This document shows, in pieces, positions 22,605-34,149 of a stretch of DNA of 64,000 nt. The notes under the pieces were generated by a model that worked only from the letters and a program-made list of their open reading frames with translations, was not told the DNA's origin and ran no database searches. This DNA is from Lineus longissimus. Its lineage: Eukaryota > Nemertea > Pilidiophora > Heteronemertea > Lineidae. Location of the stretch: positions 3,352,501-3,416,500 of the forward strand of contig NC_088313.1 in NCBI RefSeq assembly GCF_910592395.1. The letters are read 5' to 3'. The translations under genes were made by a program, and so were the position numbers. Position 1 is the stretch's first letter. The number at the start of each line of letters is the position of its first letter.

Positions 22605-22775
22605 TACATGGTTTTTGGTTTCAGCCTATACTCACTGATGTCTTTTCTCCTTTGAACGTCACGACTGACCTTTTCAGATGCTAAAACAATGTTATTTAAA
22701 ACGTTGTTGCTTTTCTTACGTGACCGTAAACAATTGGTTTGCAGGTGGTTTTTACGCGAAAGTCGGTCGCACATG

Positions 22776-22931
22776 CGCAGTTACGAAAACCACGACATTT
22801 GTCTTTGCGATCGGCTCACCTCCAACTTCATCAAATTTTCATAGGAAGTGGCGATACGTACATTGTATGTCAAAGACTTTGAAAAGTCGTCGAGAAATAA
22901 TTATCGCAACTTCTTATTTTTCGTAACTGCG
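22776..22931. mobile_element. Possible MITE: 14-bp inverted repeat pair
   Basis: CGCAGTTACGAAAA at 22776-22789 is matched exactly by its reverse complement at 22918-22931, enclosing 128 bp. The flanks show no clear target duplication and the interior shows no coding content. It could be a small inverted-repeat element or a chance-conserved stem; a 14-bp perfect match makes the former more likely. Confidence 0.5.
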
Positions 22932-23328
22932 TAGTGCAATTCAAAATGCAATAATCATTTGTCGCGATGGCAAGGTGAAATTGTATTCATTTGGACACTC
23001 CGATTTGCAATATTACCTTGTTAATGGTGTATAACTAGTTGCATGGAGTGGCTATTGTGACTGAGTTGGGTCCGCGCCAAGGGATTCTCTTTACGATTAC
23101 GCAGAAATCGCCACAGCGTATTCGAAAAGTCATAAATCTTTCGCTTTTTGGGTCGAACGAAGTGGACCAAGACAGGGAGACAACAGCGTGAGCTAGGGCT
23201 GACCGCAATTTTGCCGATCGGTAGCTACGAGAACTGAAATCTATTGATTGTGTGAAGATAAACAATCCTATGGTGAAATTTATATGACATAACTCAACTT
23301 GCCGAAGATTTTTAAACAATTTCTTATT

Positions 23329-23340
23329 GCAGAATGCTAA
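23329..23340. repeat. LINE target-site duplication, copy 1
   Basis: GCAGAATGCTAA lies next to the 3' tail of the LINE fragment and is repeated exactly at 23595-23606. Confidence 0.85.
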
Positions 23341-23594
23341 CTACTACTACTTAGGACCCTTCGTGCCCTAGGTGGCACATGGGGCGTTCCCCAGGGTCCT
23401 CCACTCAAGTCTGTTGGCTGCTCGCTGTCTGGCTGCCTCCCACGTTAGGCCCTTCTCTTGAAGTTCCTTTGCCATGGAACGCCGCCAGGTCTCTCTTGGT
23501 CTGCCTCTATTCCGTCTCCCCTGTGGTGTCCATGCGAGTGCTCTCCTTGGCAATGCGTTTGCAGGCATTCGGAGCACATGGCCCAACCATTGCC
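23341..23594 (-). mobile_element. 5'-truncated LINE retrotransposon 3' end
   Basis: On the minus strand the insert encodes the last 75 or so residues of a reverse-transcriptase ORF. QWLGHVLRMPANALPR is followed by GRRNRGRPRETWRRSMAKEL and a WEAARQRAANRLEWR segment, ending at TAG. The GHVLRM...GRP..TWRR signature marks the C-terminus of many RTE/CR1/Jockey-type non-LTR elements. After the stop comes a short untranslated part ending in TAG trinucleotide repeats, a typical LINE tail. The insert is flanked by 12-bp perfect target duplications (23329-23340 and 23595-23606). The frame is uninterrupted, so the insertion is probably young. It lacks the endonuclease and catalytic domains and cannot move by itself. 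Confidence 0.92.
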
Positions 23595-23606
23595 GCAGAA
23601 TGCTAA
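23595..23606. repeat. LINE target-site duplication, copy 2
   Basis: Exact repeat of GCAGAATGCTAA at the truncated 5' side of the LINE fragment. Confidence 0.85.
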
Positions 23607-23865
23607 AGCTTCAAGTAAACTCGTAATCTGTCCGGGACAAACAAATCAGTCGTCCTTGGTCACGATGCCAACCATATGATTACAATCCATAGAGTACCAC
23701 ACTATATATACAGTACAGGTGGTCATTAGCTATCTGCTGATGTCATGGAATGAGCAACTAGCCGAAGATTATAGACCACTGGCCGCTAATCGGAAGAACA
23801 CGACGAGAGAAGGGAGAAGCCTTAAAGTGGAAATTGACCGGGCTATTATTAAACCTGTATCACGA

Positions 23866-24480
23866 AGTCAAGGGGTTTCAGCTTTCTGTCGCAGTATCAA
23901 TAGTTGTCTTGTTTTCAGCAATGTATACACGGATAACACTATCATCAGTTATCCAAAAGCGACATGATAGTTTCGGTTATTGGTCGCAAGAAAATTGAGA
24001 AATTTTAGCTGGACACGGTGGCTATACTCATGTATCATCCGGTTACGCATGCGCATTGATAAGTAACCAAGTTAACTAAGCCGTAACCAAGGGATATTTT
24101 TTCATGCGCACGCGTAACCGGTTGCAACATCTTGACATTTTGTTCGATCTTCTGCCGATGACGCTCAGAGGAGTAGAGTTGCCTTGTTTTAAAAGTGGAT
24201 ACTCAGATAACAGTAGTACTGATTATCCAAATACGACCTGGTTTCGACCATTTGGTCGCAAGCGACCTGCCCTACAGGTTTGAAGCCTTATTGGGTGGCT
24301 ATTATTGCACCCTTTGCAGCCGAGTTGGGGGTTTCAGCTTCTGTCTCATTATCAGTTTTTGGCTTGTTTCGAGCAATGGAAATCTAGCTAACACCATGAT
24401 GATTGGTTGCCCAAATACGTGTACGACTTGGTTTCGGCCATTGGCCGCAAGTGAATTGTCTTACAGGTCGGGGCAGACGT
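23866..24480. repeat. Degenerate tandem repeat, about 185-bp unit, roughly three copies
   Basis: Three related blocks contain TTATCCAAA.GCGAC or CCAAATACG...GACTTGG, then TTTCGGCCATTGGCCGCAAG or TTTGGTCGCAAG. Anchors lie near 23951, 24227 and 24411. The upstream parts of the units share GGGGTTTCAGCTT.CTGTC and CTTGTTT..AGCAATG. Spacing is 276 bp between the first two anchors, which becomes about 193 bp after removing the 83-bp insert at 24039-24121, and 184 bp between the second and third. Plus-strand frames through the copies are open, but I see no domain. Confidence 0.7.
24039..24121. mobile_element. 83-bp hairpin element nested in the tandem repeat
   Basis: CCGGTTACGCATGCGCAT on the left pairs with the right end, whose reverse complement is CCGGTTACGCGTGCGCAT: 17 of 18 bp. 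Removing the segment restores the expected repeat spacing, which supports a secondary insertion. No target duplication is evident. Confidence 0.65.
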
Positions 24481-24484
24481 AGGT

Positions 24485-27400
24485 TTTCTTTTCATATCGA
24501 GGGATATGACTAATATCAGTCTAATTCACAACGACCACGATTTAATCTTGGGGATGTAGGGCGCAGCAGATAGTCTGTAGAATATGATGTCAATGAATGT
24601 ATGTCGGCGAACAGATAATGTGCATCGCCTTGTTCATCGCCAACTGCACCGTCTATGGCAATACATCATCGCCATCTTCAGCACAACATTGTAAAATACG
24701 CACCTTCAGGCATTTTAAGCATTTTTTAGAAGTCGGATATATTCTGCAAGCGATGTATACATCGTTAAAAGAAAAGTGTTTCCGTGTAAAATCTGCCCCG
24801 CTGAGCTGCAACCGATCACTAGCCCGATCCGTCATGAAAACGGAGGATACGTCTAGGCATCTTGGCACGGCAAACAGGCGTAGAATTCCCCCTGGGACAT
24901 TGAACAAATACGCTGTAAACACGACAAGTCAGATCAATTTATAAAATTGCTTTTGCAATATTGAATGGTTGAGAATTTGCATCTTAGAACTATTAGGAAG
25001 CTTGATAGATGGGACAGCCATTTGTAAACTAAGCGTCACGACTGATTGTCTATGTTGCTTCCACAGTCTCTTGGATATATTTAATATAGTAATGCAACGG
25101 GAAAAAGAAATCGGCGGCAAATATACGCCAAATAAGCAATGCACTCAGGCTGAAAAAGTACCTTTTCAACCAATTTTCTAAATCGACACAAAAACGCGCG
25201 AAATTTGTTTGCCATATTTGGATGGGATTGCTTTGCTTTCATTGCGAATACTTAACATAGTTCAAACGTTACGAAATGAGTGATGAGGTGTCAATGTTTC
25301 AACCCAAAGAATTGGTACACGTAGCAACAAAATTAAGAGTTGTCGATTCCTTAAGGGGTAGGGGGGGGGGATAAATGCAAGTTGGTACATGCAAGTCATC
25401 AGTGCCAATGGATGGTCAAAAGAATTAACGTGATGTACCTATAGCAATCATCCTGGCACCAGTGGTTTTCAATATACTCCGCCTCTCGTATACGAGGTAA
25501 GTATAAAAAGACCTGAATCTCAGGATGATAATAATCAGCTACAACTTTGAAGTTACTTGTGGATGAAATCCCCGCTGTCCTTAGCGTTCTCTATCATGAG
25601 CGACGCGAATGAGCTAACAATTCGGTCTAAGAAGAGTTATGGCAACGCATTTAACGTCTTAGTTAATTTTGTTCAGATTATATGTGACATTTGCCGCGGA
25701 CTGATATGAGTAAATATGCAACACGTCTTGGCATATCTTTGCCTGTGATAAACATCTTACCTACATGCAACCTAATAAATATCACAATATTGGATTAGGT
25801 TGTAATCAATGCCGTGATTGCGTACAGAGCGTTATTCTGACGCCTCAGTCGCTGGAGTCATCCAATATGCCTGCAGGATGTCTCAATACTGGTATCATGT
25901 ACTATTTGTGTTCTTCGTGATATGGCACGGGGCATTGTTTGGACGGGTAACAGCAGTAGCAATCAAAGGAGGATACATTTAGGGCGGACAGCGTACTGAC
26001 CGTTAGAATCACCCGATATGCCTGTGGATTATACGCCTGTTGTTTGTCAGATTTATTAAGTCGCCAATGGAGCGTCTTGCTGGCCATAATCATTATCCGT
26101 CCATGCGTGGTTGCAAAGGCTAGGCCAGGATTTCTTGGAGGGGAGGAGGACCATGTAGTTCGAGGGAGGGGTACAAGAAACTTCAGAGGTCAACTTTAAA
26201 GATCTTCTTCTGCACTGAGGAACGATACGGTCAAATTGCAAAAATAATTCCTGTTAACGGGTCGGTCGCTTCTATGGCTTACGTCTATTAGTGATTAGGT
26301 TTTTTTGAGAACCTTCAAAAAGATCACTGACGAGGGGACATCACAGGGAATCAGGTGTAAGTGAGAGAAGTCGAAGCAAGAGAGAAGATCAAAGAAGGGA
26401 ACCATACGATGGTCTATATGTAAGGGAAAGTCTCCTGTGGGAGTTTGTCAGTCAGGAAGCAGACACCCGACAAAAAGAAGAGAAGCTGCCTCGAAAAATG
26501 CAGTACCGAGAAGGGCACTGCCGCGTGATCAACCAGTGGGCATTTTTCTCCAACCAGCACTTTGCATCTCATAAAGAACTCGCCCCTAAAAATGACCGAC
26601 AGTTGCAAATGACACCATATGGATTATTGGCAAAAAGAAAGATTTCCCTCACGGTAGCGGTTGATGATTTAACCATCAATGCCTTACCATCGACCAGCAC
26701 ATCTCAAGTTATTCGTACCTTGTCAGTCGCCCATGGCTCCCCGTTATCTTTCCCTTTCAATCCTGACCTTTACCACAGTAATGATCTGTTTTCACGATTG
26801 AAATCCAAAGGAATGATGATGGTTTGTCAATGGGGGGTATCTGCGGTTCAATGTATGATCGAGCGGCGGGTAGATCGGGGCTATCGGGTTTTCCACACAT
26901 GAATAGGACCACATTTCTATCACAATTAAGGAGACAGGCTTACATAGATTTTAACTCATTATTTTCAGATCTGACAGAAGGTTCTAGGGGTCGTCAATAA
27001 GTTCTAGGATTCACTCGTTATTTCCTTTCTCTCCCGATTGAGGCGAAAGTATATTATGTGGCAGCGTAGTGTCATTCTTCCATATGTATGAAGGCGTATC
27101 AAAAATCTAACTTCTTAAGTTTCCTTTTCTTGTAATCATCGTATGATTGATAGCGGCGTGGTCAATGGCTAATGAGGTCATCAATTCCTTGAAGAAACTG
27201 CCGATATTTCTAACAGTTGAAATCGAAACGGTTAGTTAAGCGAAGAGTTCTTAGGCATCTTTCCATCCGTCTGTCGAACATCTATATCGCGCTGCATATC
27301 GTTACAGAAAACCTTTCGGCCATTTAAGATCGAATTTGACAGATTTGTACCCAGTACGGGGCTGAATACTAAAAAGTACATTTTTCTTTCAATATATCAG

Positions 27401-30125
27401 CTTGCAACTAAGCGCTCTCAAGCCTGAGACTCACTTGTCGTTTTAGAACTACGCTAGCCATTAGCTGGGAGCACAAGAAGCTAAATGTCTGCACGATTGT
27501 GTCGCAGAGGTATCCAATCCTCGAACATTTTGTTTCAAGACATTAATTGTCGTTTTTATACTTAAACGACACACTACCACTGACGCCAACAAAACAAAAT
27601 TTTCTATTCGCTACAAATATAGGATTTTACAGACCTCTATGTGTGGTCCCAGCTTCAGGGATCAAGTTATCTTGGTATTTGTCCTCACACTTTCCTCATT
27701 TGATTACAGATCAGGCAATATGGGGGCGGGCGGTCATCCAAAGCAACGCAGTTCTCAAGACAGCACAGCCAACGTCTCCCCTTCGAGACGAATGTGTCAC
27801 ACACTGTGCACTATTCATGGCGTACTAACCATGACGGAAGTACCCTTCCTGAGAAACTCTGGCAATTCACGGAGGCCATTAACTAACTGCGGGACATGAA
27901 AACGTTTTATGTTTGCCATTATAAGGCTGATTCCCGGCAGCTCTGGCTCTATATGGGATGCGCTCCCTCGGCCAGCGACCACTAACTGGTTCTGTAAGGA
28001 AATAGACTCTGAGGTGAATGTATAATGTATTTAGCTGATTCTGTAATGGAGAAGCATAGTCATACAATGAGAAGGGAGATGGATGTACTGCTGTGCGATA
28101 GTGTTTGAATAACAAGTAAGTTTCTTCGAAGCAGATCATGGGAGGAATAGACACTCGTTTAGATAGTATCTGGCCCTGGTTTGAGATGAGTCATACCAGT
28201 AAAGATCCCAAAACTCTATTTGGTCATCAATTCAAAACACATGAATATGTGGGAATGGGAAGTTTTTCTTTAATCTCGGTAAAGGGAAGTTGTCAAAATA
28301 TGACCAATCGACTGACTGGTGCAACGTGACACAGAAATTAGTTCGATCAAAGGATGGGCTCACCACAAGGTAGACCTAAAAATGTTGTTACACTCTGTAT
28401 CGGTAAGGGAACTATTGGTGATGCGACTGTTATTCACACCGAACCAATTATTTTTTACGTACCGAAGGTTTTACAAGCAAAACAATAGCGATGCCATTTG
28501 CGATGTACAACCTTTTCATACTACAAGTCCGTGATTAAAAAACACGTTTTGTTGAAACCATTAGGACAACTTCATAATTGTAGCTGTATTTGAGCAAGAC
28601 AAATGTCAAATCCGATATCGTCTATTGATTTATGCAATTTACCCTATTTGAATAAATAACTAATTTTCATGAAAACTCGTATCCGCTTACGAACCAGTTC
28701 CTGACAAAAGAATAAAGTGTAGAAAAATACTTAATCAATACATTTATACATCAATCCTATTAACATATTGCTTTTCATGTTCGAGCTCTGGAACATTCTA
28801 AACGCCATTTATGTAAGGAGGAAAGTATCGGAATGCACAATTTCCAATCCGAACATTAAACATGTTGGACTCTTTGAAGTATTTTTCTTATTTTTATGTT
28901 ATCGTCTTTTTATCACTGACAATAGTTTATTGTCAACAACTGATGCAAAAATAGAGATAGTTAGAGGGTCGGTTCAATTTGATACAATATTTAACTCTTC
29001 ACATATCAAAAGTGGTAGGCATTGTAAACGAGATGCTGACACAGGCTTCAATATAAATTATTAGCTGTATCTTAATTGTATGACAGAACAGTCTTTCCTT
29101 GTAGAAAAACACCTATTCTAAATGAATAACTAAAAGTAGAAAAGACTTAGCGATGTTAATGTGGTAAGGTGGCCAAGTACTGTTTCAGTAGTTTTTGTGA
29201 AAATATTGTTGGCAATAAATAATGACAGCAATAGATCTCTCCAAGTCATTTTGGAATACAGGAAATCAAGGTCGACAATGTGACAGGACGAAATGTTCGT
29301 AATGAGTTACTCGTGAGATTTGCTAAACCTCACCAATATGTCTAGAAACTGAAATGAAGCATACAATAAGACTTTAGAGGAGGGGACCTAGTAAAAATGT
29401 TGATGAAAAAAACGGGACACCTATATTTGACGATGTTATCCATGTTTCCTATCTTCTGATGTGTTGCTTTAGACAGTATGCCTAGATTCTGACGACAGTA
29501 TCACCCTTGGCATTTGTATGACATTTTGTTACTTCAAATGTCATTAATATTTGACTAAATTCGCGAATATATATTCGTCGTGGGAGGACAATATCCGCAG
29601 GCATTTTGTTGTTTTTATAAACCTCACAAAATTGTGATAGCTGTAACGGACCTGAACTCTGTCATTCTAGTATTCAAATCTGTGCATAAATGGGCTGCAT
29701 TTGTAAGATGACATTATTCCCGCATAATCCGATATTCATAACCCTGTCGAACAGAAAAAAATGTGAGAGCGCAAATAAATAGCGACAAAGTGATAGCTTT
29801 TTACAATTTCTTTGCGCTGCATTTCTATACTCTGTGACTGGTATTAGCTGCACGTAATTTAGTCCTTAGTATAGCTTTTGATACTGCACTATAGCACATG
29901 ATACAAAGCGGGTAGAGTTGAAGGAGTTTTCGCCTTAAAGATAAACTGTTCAGACTGATTATCAAAATTAAATGGTTCTCGTAGAATCGTTTGACCTTAT
30001 GTGGTTCTTCAGAGAGGGGTGCACGCGAGTTTGTGCTGTAAAGAGCAAACAGATTGCGATGTATGTACTAACTGATATTGTACATATACGAGCACTTTAG
30101 AGTAACCGGTAGTTAATCTACCTCA
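24485..30125. other. Non-coding stretch
   Basis: No supported gene across about 5.6 kb. A G10 run lies at 25361-25370. Open frames at 24597-24944, 26498-26902 (134 codons) and 27547-27899 have no signal, domain or splice support and lie within the chance range. No RNA gene recognised. Confidence 0.5.
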
Positions 30126-30130
30126 CAATT

Positions 30131-30320
30131 TGTGACCCGTCACAGCAAAACCAGGCGCATGTCGCACAGAAGATGATCCTAAATGACACCAGGAGATAAT
30201 GGAAGAAATAGGTGTGCTCGTATTTCACAAAAGGCAGAAAATAGAGAAATGAACAAACAGTCCGTCTCAACCTGCCAAGCTCATAGCGACATGCGCCTGA
30301 TTTTGCTGTGACGGGTCACA
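30131..30320. mobile_element. MITE, 190 bp with 35-bp terminal inverted repeats
   Basis: The left arm 30131-30165 (TGTGACCCGTCACAGCAAAA...) and right arm 30286-30320 are reverse complements with a single mismatch over 35 bp. The first 14 bases, TGTGACCCGTCACA, are themselves a palindrome. The interior of 120 bp has no coding frame. Flanking target duplication is not clear (AATT on the left, TTTG on the right). The low divergence between arms suggests a recently active family. Superfamily undetermined. Confidence 0.8.
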
Positions 30321-32440
30321 TTTGATGTCATGTCGTCCAAGTACCCGATACACAGGATATTTCTGTCGAACCCTTTTTCGGCTTCTTTTGTGTGTGATGC
30401 ATACAATGTACATTTTCAAGGCATTATCCAGGGTAGGCTGCTCGGGAATCAATTTCGAAGGCCTGCCGTTCATACACAAGATTCAGACAGCTAGGGAACC
30501 GATTCTTACAGCCAACCTAAATGTACATTGATTAAGAAAGTTCAATAAATCATGCATGAAGTTCTCCAAAATGAATGGCTGATTGTATCTTTAAAAAACT
30601 AGAAAAAGACATTTTTCAAAAAAAGAAAAGCGCATTTCTCATCCCATTTATGCAAATAGTCCAGACAATGATGTGCACACTTAACCATTCCTCTAACGAA
30701 ATTCACTTCATTTGTTATCTCTAAAAGTGGGGTATATTTGCGTCATTGACGGATACCATACACAGCTGTAAGAGGATGTTATTAGTTCGATATACTAATG
30801 GCAATGCTTTCAGATGTTTCATATTTTTATCTAGATTGGGCGCCAAATGTTATTTATTATTGATCCAGTAAGTGCTTTGTCGATTGCGCGCTTGTCATGC
30901 TTGTCGGTTTGTCATCAAATGGAGATGCATTGTTATCGAATATCGACAAGCTCACAATAAAGGTTATTAATTGGAAGAAGCGCGTTCAAGTATAGACTTA
31001 ATACATTAGTATGAAAAACTGTACCTCCTGACATTTTGGAGGCAAATATTTTGCAAGTGCAACTAAGCACCACTTCAGATCAACACATTATAATAAAGGG
31101 AGCTTCTGCCTTGGTATTTCATGTTTTGTTCCCTTCTCTCCCTGGGGAAGTTTATTCGGACGACTGAAAAAAACTTTTTGTACCAAAACATCTCGTTTAT
31201 GCGCCCCAACTGTGACGTAAGGGAAAAATTAATGCTACGTCGTAAGAAACCTCCATAGATGTCTAGACAATATAAAGAAAACTAGATATTTCATTTCGAG
31301 AGTGGTAATAGTTTATTGCGAAAGAATTGAATACGTGAAAAGAACCCAAATCTCCCAATTTCTCTAAAAGACTGAAACAGTATTTTAGAAACATCATGCA
31401 GGTTAATCCATATCTGTTTCTGCAGTGATGTGTTGAGAACGGGACGCAGAGGATTTCACCAACATCACCAGAATGACCAGATAGAGTACGCGTATTCACC
31501 ACATGTATTCACGGGCGGATACCGCCTCCGCTTGCTAGCTGATTAACAGCCAATTGCATGAGAGCGAAGTGTTGGACAAATAAATGGCGAAATGATAGCC
31601 GTTGATGACATCCTGTCAGTTGTTGTTACATTTACATGGGGTAATCGATCAATTAGGAAACTGATCATTGAAGAGTCTTCAACAGAACATGCTACATATA
31701 ATTTCTACAATGTGTCTTTGTGATAGATGTTTTAATTCGAAATACTTGACCTCAAGCATGCATTTGGGTTCGTAGTTTGACATGGATTACTGACTTTTCT
31801 GATAGATAACTAAAGTTGAGTTATGACAGGCAGTTCTTAATTTCGACAAAATGTGATGGACCAGGGGGTAGAATGAATATTATAACTCACAGGGGCGGAG
31901 GCTGGCCCAGGTATTCTCACAAAAAGCTTTTTCTTCAATCAAAAGTATATCACATGACCGGAGAATGTTGTTCACCATCAATTTGTATCGCCACGGTTAC
32001 TTGAAAGAAGAACCCTACATATCCGACTGATATAAATAAATGTTTGGCCCTTTAAAAAGCACGTACGGCTATATTCGAAATATAAAAAGATTGTCCTATG
32101 AAACAATATACGCATGTATAGATACATGTATATAGTGATATCTTTAAATATGAGATATTTCAGTGTCACAGTTCGAATGACCGATGTCACAAACTATTGA
32201 ACAGCAGGCCTAAACCAAGGGGTGTCATTCTGAGACATAGCAGAACCTTTCCTAAAATCCTACGACAAAGTATAAAGTCAGACAACTAAAGGTATCAAAG
32301 GAAATTATTTTAAAGTAAGCCGATAAGCCATTTGATATGTTTGTTCCTCTCCTGTTACATCGGTATAAAACTTTTTTTCTGAAATTTTCGACGTTTTTCC
32401 TATCTCGTTTTAATAGAAAAACTCTTTAGGTTATTTTCAG
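30321..32440. other. Non-coding stretch
   Basis: No supported gene. AT-rich. A TACATGTA palindrome lies near 32124. Confidence 0.5.
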
Positions 32441-32518
32441 ATAGCACACGGCATGGCGATACAGGCATCAGAACCAGCAGAAAAAAACAACTCAGAAAAC
32501 ACTCCGACCAGCATCTTC
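32441..32518 (+). CDS. Candidate exon, unknown protein
   Basis: A strong 3' splice acceptor (TTTAGGTTATTTTCAG) ends at 32440. The following frame reads IAHGMAIQASEPAEKNNSEN TPTSIF, hydrophilic and acidic/asparagine-rich, up to a possible donor TTC|GTAAAAG at 32518/32519. Without that donor the frame runs to a stop at 32683. An ATG at 32453 has a usable context (G at -3 and +4), so this could also be a start exon. No family recognised. Confidence 0.22.
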
Positions 32519-32689
32519 GTAAAAGTTCAAAGTAAATATTGCATTCATCTACAACAAGATATCCATCACGTCTCAGTCTTTTCCCCGAACCACTCGTCTC
32601 AAAGCAGCAAAAGAAACCACATTTTCAAAAAACCAATATTGAATTACATACCCTGCCTGCCAATGAATAGCGTCTGCTCTTGACTTCTG

Positions 32690-34030
32690 ATGCACATTCT
32701 TCAACAAGCTGCAGGGACATACACAGACGCCAGCATCGCCGTATCCTATGTCAGCGGCATCCCCACTTAATCAACACGGGACTTTTAATTCGGCACCCAG
32801 GCTGATTATGCAGCATTAATCAGGTTGGACCGAATTAAGTATTTTTCTAAGCGTCTCTAAGGACATACAATCAATGTTTATGTTGATCTAACGGGTACAT
32901 TTGCTATCTTTGCTTCTGTATTGTGTCGCTTATCATACCAAGCAATGTACATGCCTTGCATTTGTTTTCTTGTCTTTCTCACTTATGTGTACTTGAATGA
33001 TTCACGCCCTCTTTCCAAGACCATGCATTCCCACTAGTTATTATTAACCGAAGCCTCATGATCCTTATACGTGATCAGGCTAAATCTCTTGACAAATAAA
33101 TCAAAATAATTCATACATAAACTAATTACAGCTCAGTTTTATTTCCTCTGATATTGTTGCTTAGATCCCTTAATGTTTTCTGGTCATTATGGCCATCGGG
33201 GTTTTTGTCTTTGCATGTGGCTAGTGCATTATACGTGCTTAAGGATGGCGCAATAAAAGATACAATAAGCCTAAAAGATAATCTGTACTTACTCTCAGTC
33301 ATAACTGAGTCATCAAAAAGAAAGGGACCATCTCAGGAGTGTGATGCTAACGTCAGCGAATGCGAATCCTGTTAAGTTGGATACAGACTGTTATCAACAT
33401 CGCTGAGGTAATGTTTAGCTTCAAATGTACACTTCTAATTCTTCGTTATTTTATTTTTCATCGAGGGATGCTCTCGGAACAAAACATCAACTTTACCAAT
33501 ACTGCATGCTAGAGGCCTAACAAACGCACTTCACGAAGGACGGCATTTGTGTTGCACTGAAAGCTTTACCGAATGACTTCTATACTTACAGCGGAATGCA
33601 TTCGATTTAGCCAAAAGCTGCTGATGTATGACAAAGAGAATATCATCAACGTTTCACGGCAGGTCTCTGATTGTCCGACGCCGTGGCATTGTATAAGTTG
33701 GATTCTATTCATTCGTTGCTGATCCAGAAAGAACAACGGCGTGCCTCGAGAGTCGAGAGGTATCACAACAAAAAAATATCTAACCCAGATCTCAGAAGGT
33801 GGCTTCAACTGTGTGTGAAACTAAGAAAGTAAGCGCAAACCACCAAATGAATGAACTTTTGTGTCATTGTAACCAGAGTAAGCCAACACGAAATGTAAAC
33901 AATTTGTCAGCCACTCTATGCTGAAGTGATAGAGCTGTTGACTTGCGACTAGCGCCTCTATTTATTTTCCTCTTTGTAAGTATTTTGCAGCCTATTCTCA
34001 TTGCTGCTTGAATACGTTGGATGCTTCTTG
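32690..34030. other. Non-coding stretch with a TAAT-site cluster
   Basis: No supported gene. The block at 32765-32838 holds five homeodomain-type sites in about 75 bp and is reported as a finding. The rest is AT-rich unique DNA. Confidence 0.5.
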
Positions 34031-34036
34031 AATATT

Positions 34037-34148
34037 CAGTACCGTTAAACCGCGAGTGTGTACTTTCGCGGTTTTTATTTTGCAAATCGAGATTATTCGT
34101 GAAAAACGCCAAAATAAAACGCCCTAGCGAATATTACGCGATTTACAG
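34037..34148. mobile_element. Possible small hairpin MITE
   Basis: AAACCGCGA at about 34047 pairs with TCGCGGTTT at 34065-34073. TTTTATTTTGC pairs with GCCAAAATAAAA further on. The outer ends are loosely inverted (ACCGTTAAACCGCG against CGCGATTTACAG). Repeated CGCGA motifs with AT-rich spacers are typical of short invertebrate inverted-repeat elements. No target duplication identified. Confidence 0.4.
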
Positions 34149-34149
34149 A

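Noticed and set aside
26498-26902. 134-codon plus frame
   Set aside because: No splice sites, signal or motif; length and composition are compatible with chance.
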